Of a stretch of DNA of 64,000 bases, positions 38,201-52,200 are shown piece after piece. Made by a program: the position numbers and the translations under genes. The notes under the pieces were generated by a model. That model saw only the letters and a program-made list of their open reading frames with translations. It had not been told where the DNA came from and searched no databases. How positions within the stretch are numbered: position 1 is the first letter of the stretch; each line of letters begins with the position of its first letter. The DNA comes from Dirofilaria immitis. Its lineage: Eukaryota > Nematoda > Chromadorea > Rhabditida > Onchocercidae. The stretch is from contig JAKNDB010000107.1 of the NCBI GenBank assembly GCA_024305405.1, forward strand, positions 4,696,501 through 4,760,500, read 5' to 3'.

Positions 38201-38924
38201 AGGATTCGGTAACTGTAGCCGTAGATGCAGTTGTATATTTTCGAATATCAAATGCTACTGTATCGGTTACTAATGTTGAAGATGCTGCAAGGTTCTTTAT
38301 TTTACCACAAATTGTTTTTTGCTTTTTTTTCTTTTGGTTGAATACATAATTTCTAAAAAATTCATTTACAAAAATAAATCGAGCATAAACAAATAAAATT
38401 ATTTAGCAAATAATTTTGGAAAATAAGTTTAGAGTGCCGTTTCACTTCATTTTTTAAATAAAAACTTGATAAAAACTTGAGAAATTGAATTTTACTTCCT
38501 AAATAACATTACTATGGACATATCTTATATGCCTATAAAAATTATTAAGAATATTTGATTAGCATGTTTCAATAACATTTATTTGCACCGTACAGTATAG
38601 TTAATGAATTCGATCAATAAGTATGATTTATTTTATGCCCTATGATATGAATAATAATAATTAATATGGTTTATTTCATAATATACGATAGCTATCAAAC
38701 AATACAGATGTTTATAAAATTCAGATCAACAAAGTTACTCGCGCAAACAACCTTAAGGAATATTCTTGGAACAAAAACATTAACCGAAATGCTTTCTGAT
38801 CGTGAAGCTATTTCATTGCAAATGCAAGTAAGTTAATTTTCAATCTTTTTTAACTTTTGAACATCAAATTGTCAATTAAGCAAATATAATAATAATAATA
38901 GTAATGATAATAATGACAACAATG

Positions 38925-38964
<40 letters not shown>

Positions 38965-40486
38965 AACTTTAGTAACGAAACAAAAAAATAGCGAAGTGGG
39001 AATTTCATAATGCAACAAAAACAAAAATTTCAATATTACCATTTGACAAAAAATAAAATTGAATTCAGAACTATCTCAATAGTATAATAATCGTTGCGTT
39101 TATTTTGCTATAATTTGAATAAATATTTCATTGTATAGAAACGAATAAAAATAATTTGTAATAATTGTATAAAATTTCATTTTCAGATAACCCTTGATGA
39201 AGCTACTGAACCTTGGGGAGTAAAAGTGGAAAGAGTAGAAGTAAAAGATGTCCGACTTCCTGTACAACTTCAACGTGCTATGGCTGCAGAAGCTGAAGCT
39301 GCACGTGAAGCTCGAGCTAAGGTTGACATTTTTCTAAATTGCTTGCCAAACTTACAATTTTTTCTGATGAACTAATTGATATTTATCAGTTAATTATTGT
39401 TAGGTTAGAAGGAATAACTTCATCTTCAAAAAGGATGGTATTTTTGAAACTGATGACTTTTACAGATTTCAGAACTAAATAAAATAGCATAATCTAACAA
39501 CAATATCTGACGTGAAATCATGCGTGACCATGTATATGGCCAACGTGATATACTCACGTTGGCAAAACTTATGCATTTAATGAATATTCAAATTATTTCC
39601 TTTAGCTTCTTTCTACGAATATTTTGAATTAATGATTAGCTCATTTCTTTTACTTTCACCAGAATTTCAGGTAATTGTTGCAGAAGGTGAACAGAAAGCA
39701 TCACGAGCTCTCAAAGAAGCTGCTGAAATAATCGCCGAATCGCCATCTGCTTTGCAACTACGATATCTGCAAACTTTAAATTCAATAAGGTTAATTTGGA
39801 TTTCAATATATCATTACAAAATACAAGTAATATTAAGTAAATGAGCAAATAATATTAAACAAGGAGATGATTTTGAGATGATATAAATAAATATTCCGAA
39901 CGAACATTTTTTAAACAAATAAATATTTTTGCTGAACCATATCCCATAACGATAACTTTATAAACAGGTAATATATGTATAAATATAAACAGATAAACAA
40001 ATTAATATTTTTATCTATTCCTTTTCTGTTCAATTAATATTTGGAAAAATTCTTAGAAAGAAGCTTTGTTATTTCAAATAAGAGAGATAATTGTGTGTTC
40101 GCGATATATGCAGAAGATTAAGCATTAAGAAGAAAAGAGGAAAATTTTATAAAAATTGAATAAATTACATCAAACAAGAAAGAATTAAGATTACAAACAT
40201 AGCTTTGAAAGGATAAAAAGATATTTTAAATTTTATTTATGAAGGAAAACTTAGAATTACATTTAGAACAATTTGAAATTGAAATTATATTTTATAAGGA
40301 TTTCTACGATAGTTTTTTCTAAATTTACTAAATACAGAAATTTATAATACAATTTTTCAATTTATATATAACATGCATATGTGTGTCGAAATTTGTTTTA
40401 GCGCAGAGAAAAATTCGACGATAATCTTTCCATTTCCGATTGATTTATTGTCATCATTTTTTAATCGTTCTACTTCTAAAGTGTAA
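35223..40486 (+). CDS. mec-2: MEC-2-like stomatin, ten exons, 370 aa
   Basis: Stomatin-family membrane protein. In C. elegans MEC-2 sits on the inner face of the plasma membrane, binds cholesterol and raises the activity of the MEC-4/MEC-10 touch channel. Exons are 35223-35414, 35560-35677, 36817-36920, 37536-37608, 37723-37805, 38191-38291, 38725-38827, 39187-39321, 39671-39789 and 40402-40486. All phases agree and the coding length is exactly 371 codons with TAA. Residues 1-103 are a Ser/Asp/Glu-rich N-terminus resembling that of MEC-2. The hairpin membrane segment (about 113-137) keeps the proline of LPIS (residue 130) and Cys-x-Cys just before the PHB domain. The PHB domain follows with [51 protein letters not shown] and [17 protein letters not shown]. 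The end is [17 protein letters not shown] then a short tail, shorter than the roughly 480-residue C. elegans protein. The close match to MEC-2, and less so to UNC-1, decides the name. Confidence 0.95.
35415..37535. other. Introns 1-3 of mec-2
   Basis: Non-coding AT-rich sequence around the small exons at 35560-35677 and 36817-36920. If intron 2 is retained, the frame from exon 2 reads on to a stop at 35764-35766, giving a short protein without the membrane hairpin; this is more likely simple read-through. An exact 28-bp duplication lies at 35951-36006. Confidence 0.5.
35951..36006. repeat. Exact 28-bp tandem duplication in mec-2 intron 2
   Basis: The 28-mer starting TAGCTTTCAATAACTCAGCA occurs twice head to tail (35951-35978 and 35979-36006) with no mismatch. 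Such identity in a diverged, AT-rich intron points to recent slippage or an assembly artefact. Confidence 0.9.
38887..38963. repeat. AAT/ATA trinucleotide microsatellite in a mec-2 intron
   Basis: A run of AAT units with a few interruptions (GTAATG, GACAACAATG), ending in an uninterrupted stretch from about 38924. It lies in the intron after the exon ending at 38827. Confidence 0.9.
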
Positions 40487-41063
40487 GCTCATGTTTTCAT
40501 TACATTTACAATATTTTATATTTTCAAAAAAGATTAATTTAGTGATTTTATTGGGAAGGGAATAAAAAGAAATTGTAAAAGATTAAAGAATAATGTTTTC
40601 AAGTAAAATTTGTTCAAATTATTTTCAATAATTCATTTAAAAATCATATCAAGCCTAGATTAAATTGATCAAATTAATATTCAAGTGATATCTGACATAG
40701 ATTTTAGGATTAGGCGTAAAGTTGGTCGATCAAATTATTGTAAATTTCAATTACATGCATGTTTACTTAGGCATTGTTCTTTATTTTTAAAGAGACATTT
40801 TAAAGTTGCCAATTACGTATAGTGCTCATTGTTAATCAGATATTTTCAATCAGGTTATCAGTGCTATTGATATCTGAATTTGCTACAAAAGATAAAATGA
40901 TATTATTGTTTTATTATTGTGAAAAAATACAAAATGCATTCGAAATAATAGGGACAGTTTAATGCCCTTAAAATTGATAATCTTATAATTGATTTAATTT
41001 ATCGAATAAAATAGAAAAAAATTTTAATTTCATTTCAGAGTAACCAAAGCACATTCCAGCTAA
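40482..41063 (+). other. Possible alternative 3' end of mec-2 (extra last exon 41039-41063)
   Basis: The last mec-2 codons contain a strong donor, AAAGT|GTAAGC, with the GT of the last Val codon kept and the intron starting at 40483. A consensus ATTTCAG acceptor at 41032-41038 follows. Splicing would replace the terminal stop by Val-Val-Thr-Lys-Ala-His-Ser-Ser-stop (TAA at 41061-41063), so two isoforms differing by a few C-terminal residues are possible. Splice-site quality is seen; use is inferred. Confidence 0.4.
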
Positions 41064-42692
41064 CAATCTGTTGCTATCAAGAAAATGAACAATTTCTCAT
41101 AAATCATTGTTATTTTACAAGAATATTCTTAAGTGTTATTTTAATACGAAGTAATACAAAGACATAAAACAAACATTTCTTTTTTTTTTCATTTTAGCAT
41201 GAATATTTTTGATTGCTAAAAATTCTCCTTGTTGATATCAATAATAATTTGTATATTTAATTATTATTAAATTAATTATTGATTGATTGGTTTGCATGCG
41301 AACTAAAATTAGGAATAAATTTTGTTCATGCAGTTTTCCTCTTTTCCCTTACAAAAAGTTGATTTTTGCTTATTGCTTTTTAAATTTACATTTAATTCAA
41401 CGATTTGACATTTCTTATAAGAATTTTGGGATCATTTTCCTTTTGTTTTGTTTTTAATTCCGCATAAGCTTGAAGTATGTATTACTCACTTGTTATAGGA
41501 TTTTTATCAGGTTTTCATCACAGCTTGAGGAAAGCTTCATCATTGATGCTTTTATTGTCCCTATAAATTTCATTCCATAGAACTTAGTGATCAATCTATA
41601 AATTTCACAGTTTTTACTAGTTAGAGTACAGAGCAGAAACTGCGACATTATAACATTACCACGTTCAGTTCCGGAATTAATAAAAGGAACGTTTCATTAT
41701 CCAAGAATTGCTATATCAAAATGGATCATTCAACAACACTCGGTAACAAACTTTAGCGTTAAGAATCAGTTTGAACAATGGTTTATCACTTCATCATTAT
41801 CAAGATAATGTATTTGATTAAAACGTTACTTTGTTTCACTTTCAGTTTTAATTTGAACAGCGAAAGTTACCAAGCACTTTGTAATACTCCGGGAATAAGA
41901 TTTGAGATAATTTCTCACTGAAAGAGAGTTAAAATATCATCTGATTTCAAGTCAAGAATGCAAGACACCAGTCTTTTCGTTGATTCATATGATTCTTCAA
42001 GTCATATGATAGAAAAATAATTTCGAAAAATGTATTATTTTTTATTTAGCACCTTTTCATCGCCATTTTAATATTTATTAATATTAATCTTAAATTTGGT
42101 TTCAATTATCCCATCCTTACGTGCTATTTCTTCAAATGAAATCATATTTTAGAAGCTAAAAAGTATCACCTTGATCGAAAATCAGTTTAATGTCATGAAC
42201 AATAGATGCAAAAGTCGAAATGAGTGTGAGTCAGTTAAAATTAGGTAAATTCTTGTGTCTTAATTGGATATATATGATAAATTCAAATAATAATACTAGT
42301 AATTAATTGCACTTATCAACAACCATTCTAAATTACTACAATTGGCAAAAATTCGTTTTATAAATTTCTACAAATCCATTTAAAAAATCCAATTTAGATG
42401 TTCAGCAATATCCGATTTATACTATTCCATCAGAAAGTTTAAATTAATCGCTTCGTAAGAATCTGTCACCAGAATTTCCTCATTTGGATCGAAAATCTTA
42501 TTCGATGAAATCTTTATCTCCAAATCGATTATTTTGATAATTTTTTGGAAAATTAAATAAAATAAAAAAGTAATGCAAAATATCATTCGAGCTTTTTAAA
42601 ATTTTTATTTCATTTAAATGATTGAATTTTGAAATTTCATCAAAAATTTTTGGATCTCAATTTTAGCCTAGAACGTTTCTTTATGATACAGG

Positions 42693-42797
42693 GATTTTCG
42701 AAAAGTAGTGTAAGATGGCGCTATGTGAATCATCTTGGATCAGTTCCGCATCCGACAATAATTCTACGGATATTTGTCTGACCAGTGGTCGAGGTGA
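42693..42797 (+). other. Possible orphan exon downstream of mec-2
   Basis: A higher-GC island between a GATACAG acceptor (ending 42692) and a CGAG|GTGAAT donor at about 42797. One frame from the ATG at 42715 reads ALCESSWISSASDNNSTD then ICLTSGRG, which looks protein-like, but this frame is closed upstream by TAG. Another frame is open from the acceptor to a TGA. It could be an alternative C-terminal exon of mec-2 or a relic. No family is recognised. Confidence 0.25.
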
Positions 42798-43267
42798 ATA
42801 TAGATTTTTCTACCTCTGTTCTACTACTTATGAAATCTTACTGCTGAAAATGATTAATTATATTATTTTTTGTTTTAAATTATCCGAAGAACCGAGTATC
42901 GCTTACCTTTCCCTATCTATTACAAGTCATACCTGCAATTCATTTTTTCTCTTAAATTACCTGATGAACTAATTATCACTTAGCTGTTTTTATCTGCCAT
43001 AAGTCATAACCGTAATTCGTGTTGAATGATTTCAGGAAATTTAAAATAAAATAGTAGGAAAAAAATAACTTTACGAATGTATTATCATCCAATTTAGATG
43101 TTAATAAAATATTTAAATGCATTATATGAAACTGTTCGGACAAAATAAAATAATCAAAAAAATTTTAATATGAAATTTTTACAATAAGTTTATATATATA
43201 TATATATTTACATTGTAAAATGTTAAATCAAGCAAATAGACACAATTTAGGATGGTAATAAAAGTAC

Positions 43268-43303
43268 AATAATAATAATAGTAATAATAATAATAATAAT
43301 ACC
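43268..43303. repeat. AAT trinucleotide microsatellite
   Basis: A near-perfect run of AAT units with one TAG interruption, in non-coding DNA. Confidence 0.85.
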
Positions 43304-45211
43304 ACTAATAATATAGTTTTTCTTTGTTGATACCATATAAATTTGCATAAACAATGAGTAAACGATTTCTGTCTCTATTTTATTTAATTTTTGCATTCTA
43401 ATATCTTATTTATTTCTTTCCTTTTCATTTATTTTTGAATTATTCTACGAAGCATAAGCTTAAGACATTTGTTTAAATGTATGAATCACATTGTATTTCA
43501 TTTATTTATCTTCAAAATAACATGCGCTTTTAATCATTTCCTAAAATTTTTTTCAAATAAAAAATTTTATTTAAAAATCATTAATCGTTTTAAAATTTAA
43601 AAGTGTCATCATATTACATAATATCATACCAAATATTTTGTAGATTACGAAATTTTTTTAAAAAAGTTTCATGAAAAATTTGAAATGGGATAACATATCT
43701 TATGATTTGCACATAGTAAAAATAAAAGCTTAAACTTTTCTTGAAAGAAATCAGAAGTTATTATAGGTAGGATTGTTTACATTATAATTTGCGTACTATA
43801 AATGCACTGTATTTAACTAATGTTAACTCAATTAAAAGATTTCATTTAAATGCCTATTTTTTGATTCAAATTAAAAATTTACATACATCAATAAGTACTT
43901 CAAATTTTTGAAAGTAAATATGTCATTTAATATATTTATGAAGTAATTTCAATGCTTCATTCATCAGGTAAAACCGGTTGGATTAAATTTATTCGATGTT
44001 TATTTAATCAATACAATTTCAATTGTACCATGCCTTCGTTCCTTATCCCAACTAGTACATTCATAGATACAATTAGCAATCCAAATGATTTCTTATCGAT
44101 ATTTCTTTTCTGAGATTTAATTAAGTTTTTTGCTAATTTAATTATAAAAAGCTTAGATCGCTTTTTTGTTTACAATTATTTCTTTCTATAATAGTTGCAA
44201 ATTTCTGCTCCAATTAGCATTTTGATAAATTAATTGATTATTTTGATAAAATAAGAACCAATTAGGTGAAATTGAATTAATTAATTTTGTTTTAATAAAA
44301 TTAAAATTAATTTAATGGAAATTTTCGTGTATAAAAACTTGGTGTTAATCTAATATTAGCATTCCTCAACATCCTTCTGATTTTTCTCTATGAAAAGAAA
44401 AAGTTTAAAATATTCAGCTTTATCAATCGATATATGCATAAATGTTTATGATAAGCTTTTGCTGTTAGTAATAAACTTTCATTATTATTTGCGATAAAAC
44501 TTTTCCTGACTAATAATCGAAAAAAATGGCTAAGAATTATTAGCTAATAAACCTAAAAACATTTGCTTATGCAAATAATAAAAATTTTTGGCCAAATGTG
44601 CCGATGCTTTTCTTTATATTAATATCAAAACTTGCCATTTTTATTTGATGATAAATTCTCTTCTCTCTCTTTCACTTTCTCTTTCCTCTTCCTTTTTGTA
44701 TAACATATGATGAAAATTGCTTTGGATGGATTTGACGAAAATGAATGAAATTAGAAAAGGTTAGATTTATTCAACCTTCCTTCCTTTTTCACTTTCCTAA
44801 TGTCATCACTTATGAATATATTTCATTTCAATTTTTCTTACTTTCATTTTCTTCTTTTCCTCATAAAAATGTGTATAAAAATATATAATAATAAATTTAC
44901 AGTTACTTAGCGATTTGAAATAATTTGCAATGAAAAACAAAAATTTCATAATTTTCTTTTTAACATTTTTATTTATATAAATTAATTGATAAAATAAAAA
45001 TTTCATTACATTTTCTCTTCTTTTTTTGGCGTTATCATAAATCAATGTGTTTATATGTATATATATGTAAATTCAAATCAGATTAACTATATCAATGGAT
45101 TATTTATTATATATCGATTCATTTTTTTTTCTCGTTTATTTATCCATTTAATAAATTATCAATTTCTTAAATAAATGTAATTCAGAAGATTTCTACTATA
45201 ATATTTATCCC

Positions 45212-45298
45212 TCTTTTCTCCCTTTCTCTCTCTATCTCGTTTTCCTATCTCTCTCCTTCCTTCTTTCTCTCTCTCTCTCTCGATCTCTCTCTCTTTTC
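45212..45298. repeat. CT-rich (pyrimidine) tract
   Basis: Mainly CT dinucleotides with TTCC interruptions, the purest part around 45263-45282. Almost pure pyrimidine on the plus strand for more than 80 bp. Confidence 0.85.
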
Positions 45299-46142
45299 TA
45301 TTGTATCGTTTGATAAATTATTAATAAATTACTGAATTTTTCAAATAATTATAATTGAAAAGATATTTATTTGATTTTCTACTCTTCCATTCATTTGTAT
45401 CATTTGATAGGTTATTAAAATTTGAAATAATTATAATTCAAAATCAAATAATATAAATTATTAATTATACTATCAAATTGTTAATGTTATAAAACATATT
45501 TTGTAATTTATAATATAATTTAACATCACCAGATGTTATAACTATACATATATCGTTCGGATTTTAACTGAAACAATATATTTATAAAACCGATGTATGT
45601 CTATAAATTTGACCAATTGTTATATTATTCATTTTCAAAAGGTAAATAAATTAATAATAACCGCTCATTCTCGTTTATAAAAAGAAATTCTTTAAGATTA
45701 ACAGAAAAACCGACAGTTGCTTTCAAAATGAATGTTTAAATTCAAAAATTTTGATCATCAGCAATTTATCACTTTCTCAATAAATTATCGATTCAAATGT
45801 TATGTCTTTATGATATTCTCACATTTTAATCTATTAATATCTATTGATTTAAATTTTATCTTTTGTCTTAATTTCATATTAAATGTCGTAATATTTTTGG
45901 CATGTAATTACTTTTTATTTAAAATATTAAAATATTCCAAGTTTTCTTCCACTTTTTAAAAACGACAAAGTAATATGCATAGAATTTTTGATATTGATAT
46001 AAAAAATATTCGAGAAGTTATTTTTCTAACAACATTTTGACATACAATGAGCAAATATTGCACAGCTAAATTGCACTTAAAAATTTGAAAACACAGAAAT
46101 TATACCATCCATAATAGTACATATTTTTAGAATCCGGTCTAT

Positions 46143-46247
46143 TTTAATGATTCAGAACCTCTGAATAGTACAGAAGCTTTAATGATTTCAGAATATCTGA
46201 AAAGAAAAAGAATTTAATGATTCAGAATCTCTGAATAGTATATGAGC
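46143..46247. repeat. Tandem repeat with 35-bp period, three copies
   Basis: TTTAATGATTCAGAACCTCT starts at 46143, a diverged copy at 46178, and TTTAATGATTCAGAATCTCT at 46213, an exact 35-bp step. Copies 1 and 3 differ at one position over their first 28 bases; copy 2 is more diverged. Confidence 0.75.
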
Positions 46248-49200
46248 TTAACGAAAATAATGGAATTACTTATAGAATATATGAAGTAAAAATCAGATTA
46301 AAAAGTTCTACAGATTAGCAAAAAAACAACGTGAGAAAAGTTGAAATCTCAATCATATGATTGAATAATACAAGGTTCAAATTTAAAAATCTGCAAAAAA
46401 ATCGTACTTATTCTTACACAACTAATAGTTTTAGTATCTAAAAAGTAATTTTTGACGAAATTCGAGAAAAAAAGGTGTTTTTTCGGTAATCACTTGAAAT
46501 ATGAGTCACAAAATGAAAGAAATTCTTTTTATTTATTAAATTTACACTAATATAAACAAGAATTTCTACCTTTGCCGTAATTCGTCACCTCACTAATTTC
46601 AATTTTTTTCGATTTTAGATAAAATACTTGCGGTATTTTATTTTCTTTAATGAAATATTTAAAAAATTCTTTCCCTGATTTTTAAAGCATTGGTCATTCA
46701 AACAGCTATATAAAATTACTTTTCAACAATATTAATAAGCTTTAAACTTGAGTTTTACTAAATTAATGAACTTATAAAATATTTTTCGTGCAAATTCTAA
46801 TTTCCGAGAATTATTTCAATTGTATATATATTTGAAAATTTGCATATATATATATATAAATGATACTTAAAAGAATTAGTTAGCGATTAATTAATGATCT
46901 AAAAATCACATTTTAAAAATATAATTAGCAAAAGTTTGCCAATTTTTTGCTATCCAATGATTTTGACATTCTTATATCCTACAGTACCAGTCATATTCAT
47001 ATATATTACCGTACATTCATATACAGTACCCCACATTTTTTCTTTTATTACTATAGTTTAATTTGGAATCAGGAAGGAAAAGAAATTGATTGATAGGCTT
47101 ATTTTGTTATTTGGAAATATTAATAATTGACGTTGGTATATCTATTCAATAATAATATTCCTTTCTCTCTTCTTCGTTAACATTGACTCGCTTCTATAAT
47201 CAATGAATGATATTGTAATTAAAAAATTGTTCAACGACCGGTTCTCTCCTAAAATTTCGATGGCACTTCATTTAAAAAAAAAAACGAATAGGAGACATTA
47301 CTTCGAAAATATTTTTCACTTTTTGTTAATTATTAGTTTATTACCTGTTTTTATTAGCATTTTATGCGATTCTATTAATTTAAAATTTTAATTAAAATAC
47401 AAATTTAAAGAATTATAGTTGTAAAATCATTCACTTAAATTTGTTAATTTAAAATTCGAATAACAAAGTCAGAGTCTGTTTTATAAAAGATAACATAAAC
47501 AATAATTGAGACGTTAATAAAAGATTATGATAATATGAAAAATTAATTTATACAATATTTTAATTTAAAAATCATTGCTTCTTTTAGTATTAATAAATAT
47601 TTTCAGATGATATACAAATTATGCTTATTATAGAAATTATTCGTAATACATATGTTACTAATCGATTCAGCACTAAAAATTTGAGGAAATGGCAAATGTA
47701 AAAATTTTTTAGGAAATTTTAAACTATCAGAATAAAAAAATTGCAAACTTTCGAAGTGATAATTAAAAACGTTGCCACTTGCTTTTATAACTTTTTTGAA
47801 GATAAAATCTGATTTGTTGATATTTGGATTTATGCAATTTATTATCATTTCTCTCATTTTTATGAAATCAAAAGCTATAATATTTTTTAAATTTATAGTA
47901 AAATATATGAAATTAATATTTTTTACAATAGTATTTAAACGATGAAATAATCCAGTTTAATGCAGGGATCTTTTTATATAATAATCAGACCATAATTTCC
48001 AAAATTTTATACTTCCTTTAATCTGAAAGTTTTAAAATAAGTAAATCTATAATTGAAATAGGGAAATTAATTGTGTTCAAGTTCTCAGTTATAAAAAAAC
48101 CTGCTGGTTGCATCATTGATATATTTGACTCTTTCCTTATCTTTCTCGCACGAATAGTCGTCGTTTAATTTCTCCTAGTTTTCTTTATCATCATAAATGC
48201 TGACTTTTAATTTCTAAAATTGCATGACCTTTTTTACTGTTGCTTTAGAATAAATAAATTTAAGAATTAAAAACAGAAAAACTAAGATTCCTTGTGAAAT
48301 AATTTATGGAAAGGATGAGTGAAAACTTTCGAAATGATCACTTATTGATATATGTGATAAACAAAAATATATGCCGCTAAATTTTATAATACAAAATAAA
48401 CGATATTTTTAGGAATTATGAAATTGATTTAAAGTACATTTCAGACATAAGGAAACATTATGAATCCTAAATTTATTGGATATTTGAATAATATTTTTTT
48501 AACACTACTGTTTTTGATTTTAATAATTTAACCTAAAATGATGCTTAGAAATATTTAAACACCTTTTTCAAAGTTTATGAAAATATCAATACGAAGAGCT
48601 TATTTTAGGGAAACAAAAAAGGATAAAAAATTGAAAAAAGCAGAAGATCGGATGAAAAGTAGTGGGATGAAAAAAAGAAAAAGACTATAATAATAATTGA
48701 ATATTAGAAAGTTTTAAACTAAATTAAAATTTACATTTTAAATTTATTCTAATTAAAATTGCTTTTTTATAATAATTTTCTGACGATTGAACAAAATTAA
48801 TCCCAAAACAAAACTTTCGTCAACAATCGATGTCAGAAATTAACAAAGAAAACTTGATATTAACAGAAAAAATGTTCATCAACATTAATTAAGTCTTTTT
48901 ACGCCTTCATCTGTTGCTAAAAAATATAAGTTTATTTAGCAATCGATGAAAAATTTGATTAAAATTGTGGAAAAATATTTTATTAAGTTAACATGTCAAT
49001 TTTGAAATTTAAATATTTCATTTTCTGTCATTCTTATAAATGCCAATATTGTGTCATAAAATTTAGCAGAAATTTTAAATGAAGAAATAGAAGCTTAAAT
49101 TTCAGAATCAAAAATTAGAAATTTATGGAAAATTGGATTGAAATATATATATCAGGTGAAAAATAAAGATTTATGACAAAAATTTTGTAAATTCAAGGTA

Positions 49201-52200
49201 AGAAAAATGAGCCTCTTCGATCGTGTTTATTCTTAAGACCATGAAATCCTTAAATCTTGAAATTAAGAAATTTAAAAATCACGACAATATCTCTCCCGTC
49301 TATTATTCCTGCTCACATTAAATGTTTCTTATATTGTTGTTCGAAATTTCATTCGGTGCTATTAAATGATTCTCCATCATTAAATTTGAAATAAGTAATA
49401 CTGACGGAAATTATTCCAGGAAACGTGAGTAAAATTTGTTCTCATCAGGCAGAAATTAATACAGGTTAAAATGAATCGGTTTCCAGGTTGTATTAATCTT
49501 TTGAATAAGATTAAATGAAGTAAAATATTTTTGATGATATAAATGTCATTAAACATAGTGGGAAAAGCAAGAACAAAACAGAATTTATTTACAATAAGTT
49601 TATATTTTTCAACCAATCATTAATTTACTTGCCCGAGAAACAAAATAATAATGGATGAACTCTTGCTTCAAACATTTTTCAATATTGAAATTAAAAGCAA
49701 ATAATTCAGTTTAATGGTTGAATAAATCTGTAATTAAATAATTAATCAAATTTTTTAAATTTCAGAAATTCAACAAATTTCATCAAAAACATTTCGTCCA
49801 ATTTTATTTTATAAAAAGGCAATGCTCTTTGGTAAAACTTAAAATTTTTTATTAAATTCTTAGAATTTAAAATAGTTTATTATTTAATTACGGATTTAGT
49901 TCAGCCATTAAGTTAACATATATACGTTAACTTGTTTTTCGAATTGTAAATGGCAATAGATAATTGAAATATTTTATCCTGTACTCTCAATACTGAAATT
50001 CTTGAAATGACTGAAAAAATCAATAAATTTATTGTTTAAATAATATAATTATTGATTGTATGTTGTATTAATTACATGAATGTATATAGCAATGATTATC
50101 ATGCAATAATGAAGATCTTTGCTGTTTATATTTTCTATTTTTCAAGAAAAATTTCAAAAGAAAATGATCCCAATCTGACCTGAAACATCTCAAAATAATA
50201 GTTTTATTGCCATCGTATATTACTGAAATTTTTACAAATTTTCGAAGCTTATAGAAATAATTTCATCATTTCTTTAATGTCATTTCTCATTGAATATATT
50301 GATATTTCGAACAATGAAAACTTGTTTATCTTTGCCGATGGTAAATAATTGCTCATATTTTTAAATGACTATTGAATTTAACTCCAGCGAAGCATACCTT
50401 TTTAATTTCAAACAACTCAATAATATATTTACTTCATTTGAATGCTGTTCAATTTTTTGCTTACTTCCTTTTATTTCATTCTATTTTTTCGTGTGTTTAC
50501 TTTTTACAAATTTGTTATCAATAATCATCTACATGCATTTCTTTCTTTTATCATCCATATTTCAATAAAAGTTTATTTCATTTTGCATATATTTAAGTTA
50601 TTTGCTTTTTTTAAATAAATTATTTTTTTTAATGCTGTTTGCCTCCTTTTTGTTTTTCTTGTTTAGATGCTTATTTTTGCAAATTTATCATCGGCGATTA
50701 TTTATTCATTTAATTCCTTTTTCTTATCACTGATATATTACTGAGAACTTATTTAATTTAGCAAATATTTCTTGAATATATATTCCATGCTTTACGCTTT
50801 TTCTATAATATTTATCAAAGTATTAATCTCAATCATCATTCATTTATCTTATTATCATTTAATTTACTTTATAATGTCAAAACTTTTTCAAATTTCTTTT
50901 TGTAAATAACAGTGTCGTTGCTTATTTTTAGCCATCGACCATAAAGGTTCATTAGTCTCATGCCATTTCAATTTAAAAATTTATAAGCCAACCATACTAT
51001 TTTGACTCTATAAATGATGGCTCATAATCTGTCGCTCATTTTTTTGTCATTTTTATCATCCATTTCTCGTCATCCTTTTTCCCTCGTTACCAATATAATT
51101 TAAGATATTTTGATTCAAACTACAATATAATTAATTCAAATTTTTCTGTTCATCCCATATGCAGGAAGTAAATACTAAATAATTAATATATCAAATTTTC
51201 GAATGACTCAAAATTAATTTCTAACTTTGCAATTTTCTCATTTATTCTCTGTAAGGTCATCATTTTAAGTGGAAACGAAATAAGTTTAACAGCTGTTCTT
51301 GAATAATTTCTAATTTATGTATTGTTTTTCCACTTTTGATCTTGGAATTAAATACAATCCTTTCGTATTTTAAGATATTTGAATAGTTCAAATTGGAGTC
51401 AAAGTAATATATTACATTTTCGATATTCTATTTCAGATTTAATCCTAATTAATTCTTTTCTCGATAAGCATAAGCATGCGGATAATCTTTAATCATAGTA
51501 AAATAGTAGAAATTCAGTAAATTTGCCAAACAACAAAAAAAGCAAGTAATATTAATTAGATTTTTAAATCATATCTTAAGGTAAATTAGATCAAGGAGTA
51601 TGGAGCTTACTTTGTTTTCTATAATTTTTAATAATCATATAGTTTCTTGATTATATTTCTTGATTATATATTTTTCTTCATTTGTTGTTTATTAGAAAAA
51701 TAGCATGTCGTTATAAAATATAATCACTGATTATTGTTTCATCAGACAAATGAAATATTTTTAAGAATTTCTATCTTTTAGTTAATTATAAAATATGGTT
51801 ATTAATCATCAACAGAATTATTATCACATAATTGTCACATGTTTTAATTAGCATGTAAATATAGTTATCTTTTATGAATGAAAATGTTTTAATTTTATAC
51901 ATTCATAGTGAATAAACAAGTAACATCGATGACTATCGCAAATCTAATAAATAATAAATCAATATTTTAATACCCGATAAAATCAATCAATTGTAATATT
52001 TATCATATAAATATTTTACAATACTTTTGATGAAATCGAAATTATTTTATTTATAATACTATTGACATTGCTATTATTCAACTAATAATAATATTTCAGT
52101 TTAATTTTCCATTATCATTTATATCTGAAAAATAAGCCAATTTTAATGATTTGAAATTATAATGATAGTTAATTTCAAATATCAAATTTTCACTATAATT

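Noticed and set aside
44806..45045. Lys/Ile/Phe-rich minus-strand open frame
   Set aside because: Composition simply reflects AT-rich DNA; no family motif, splice context or codon bias.
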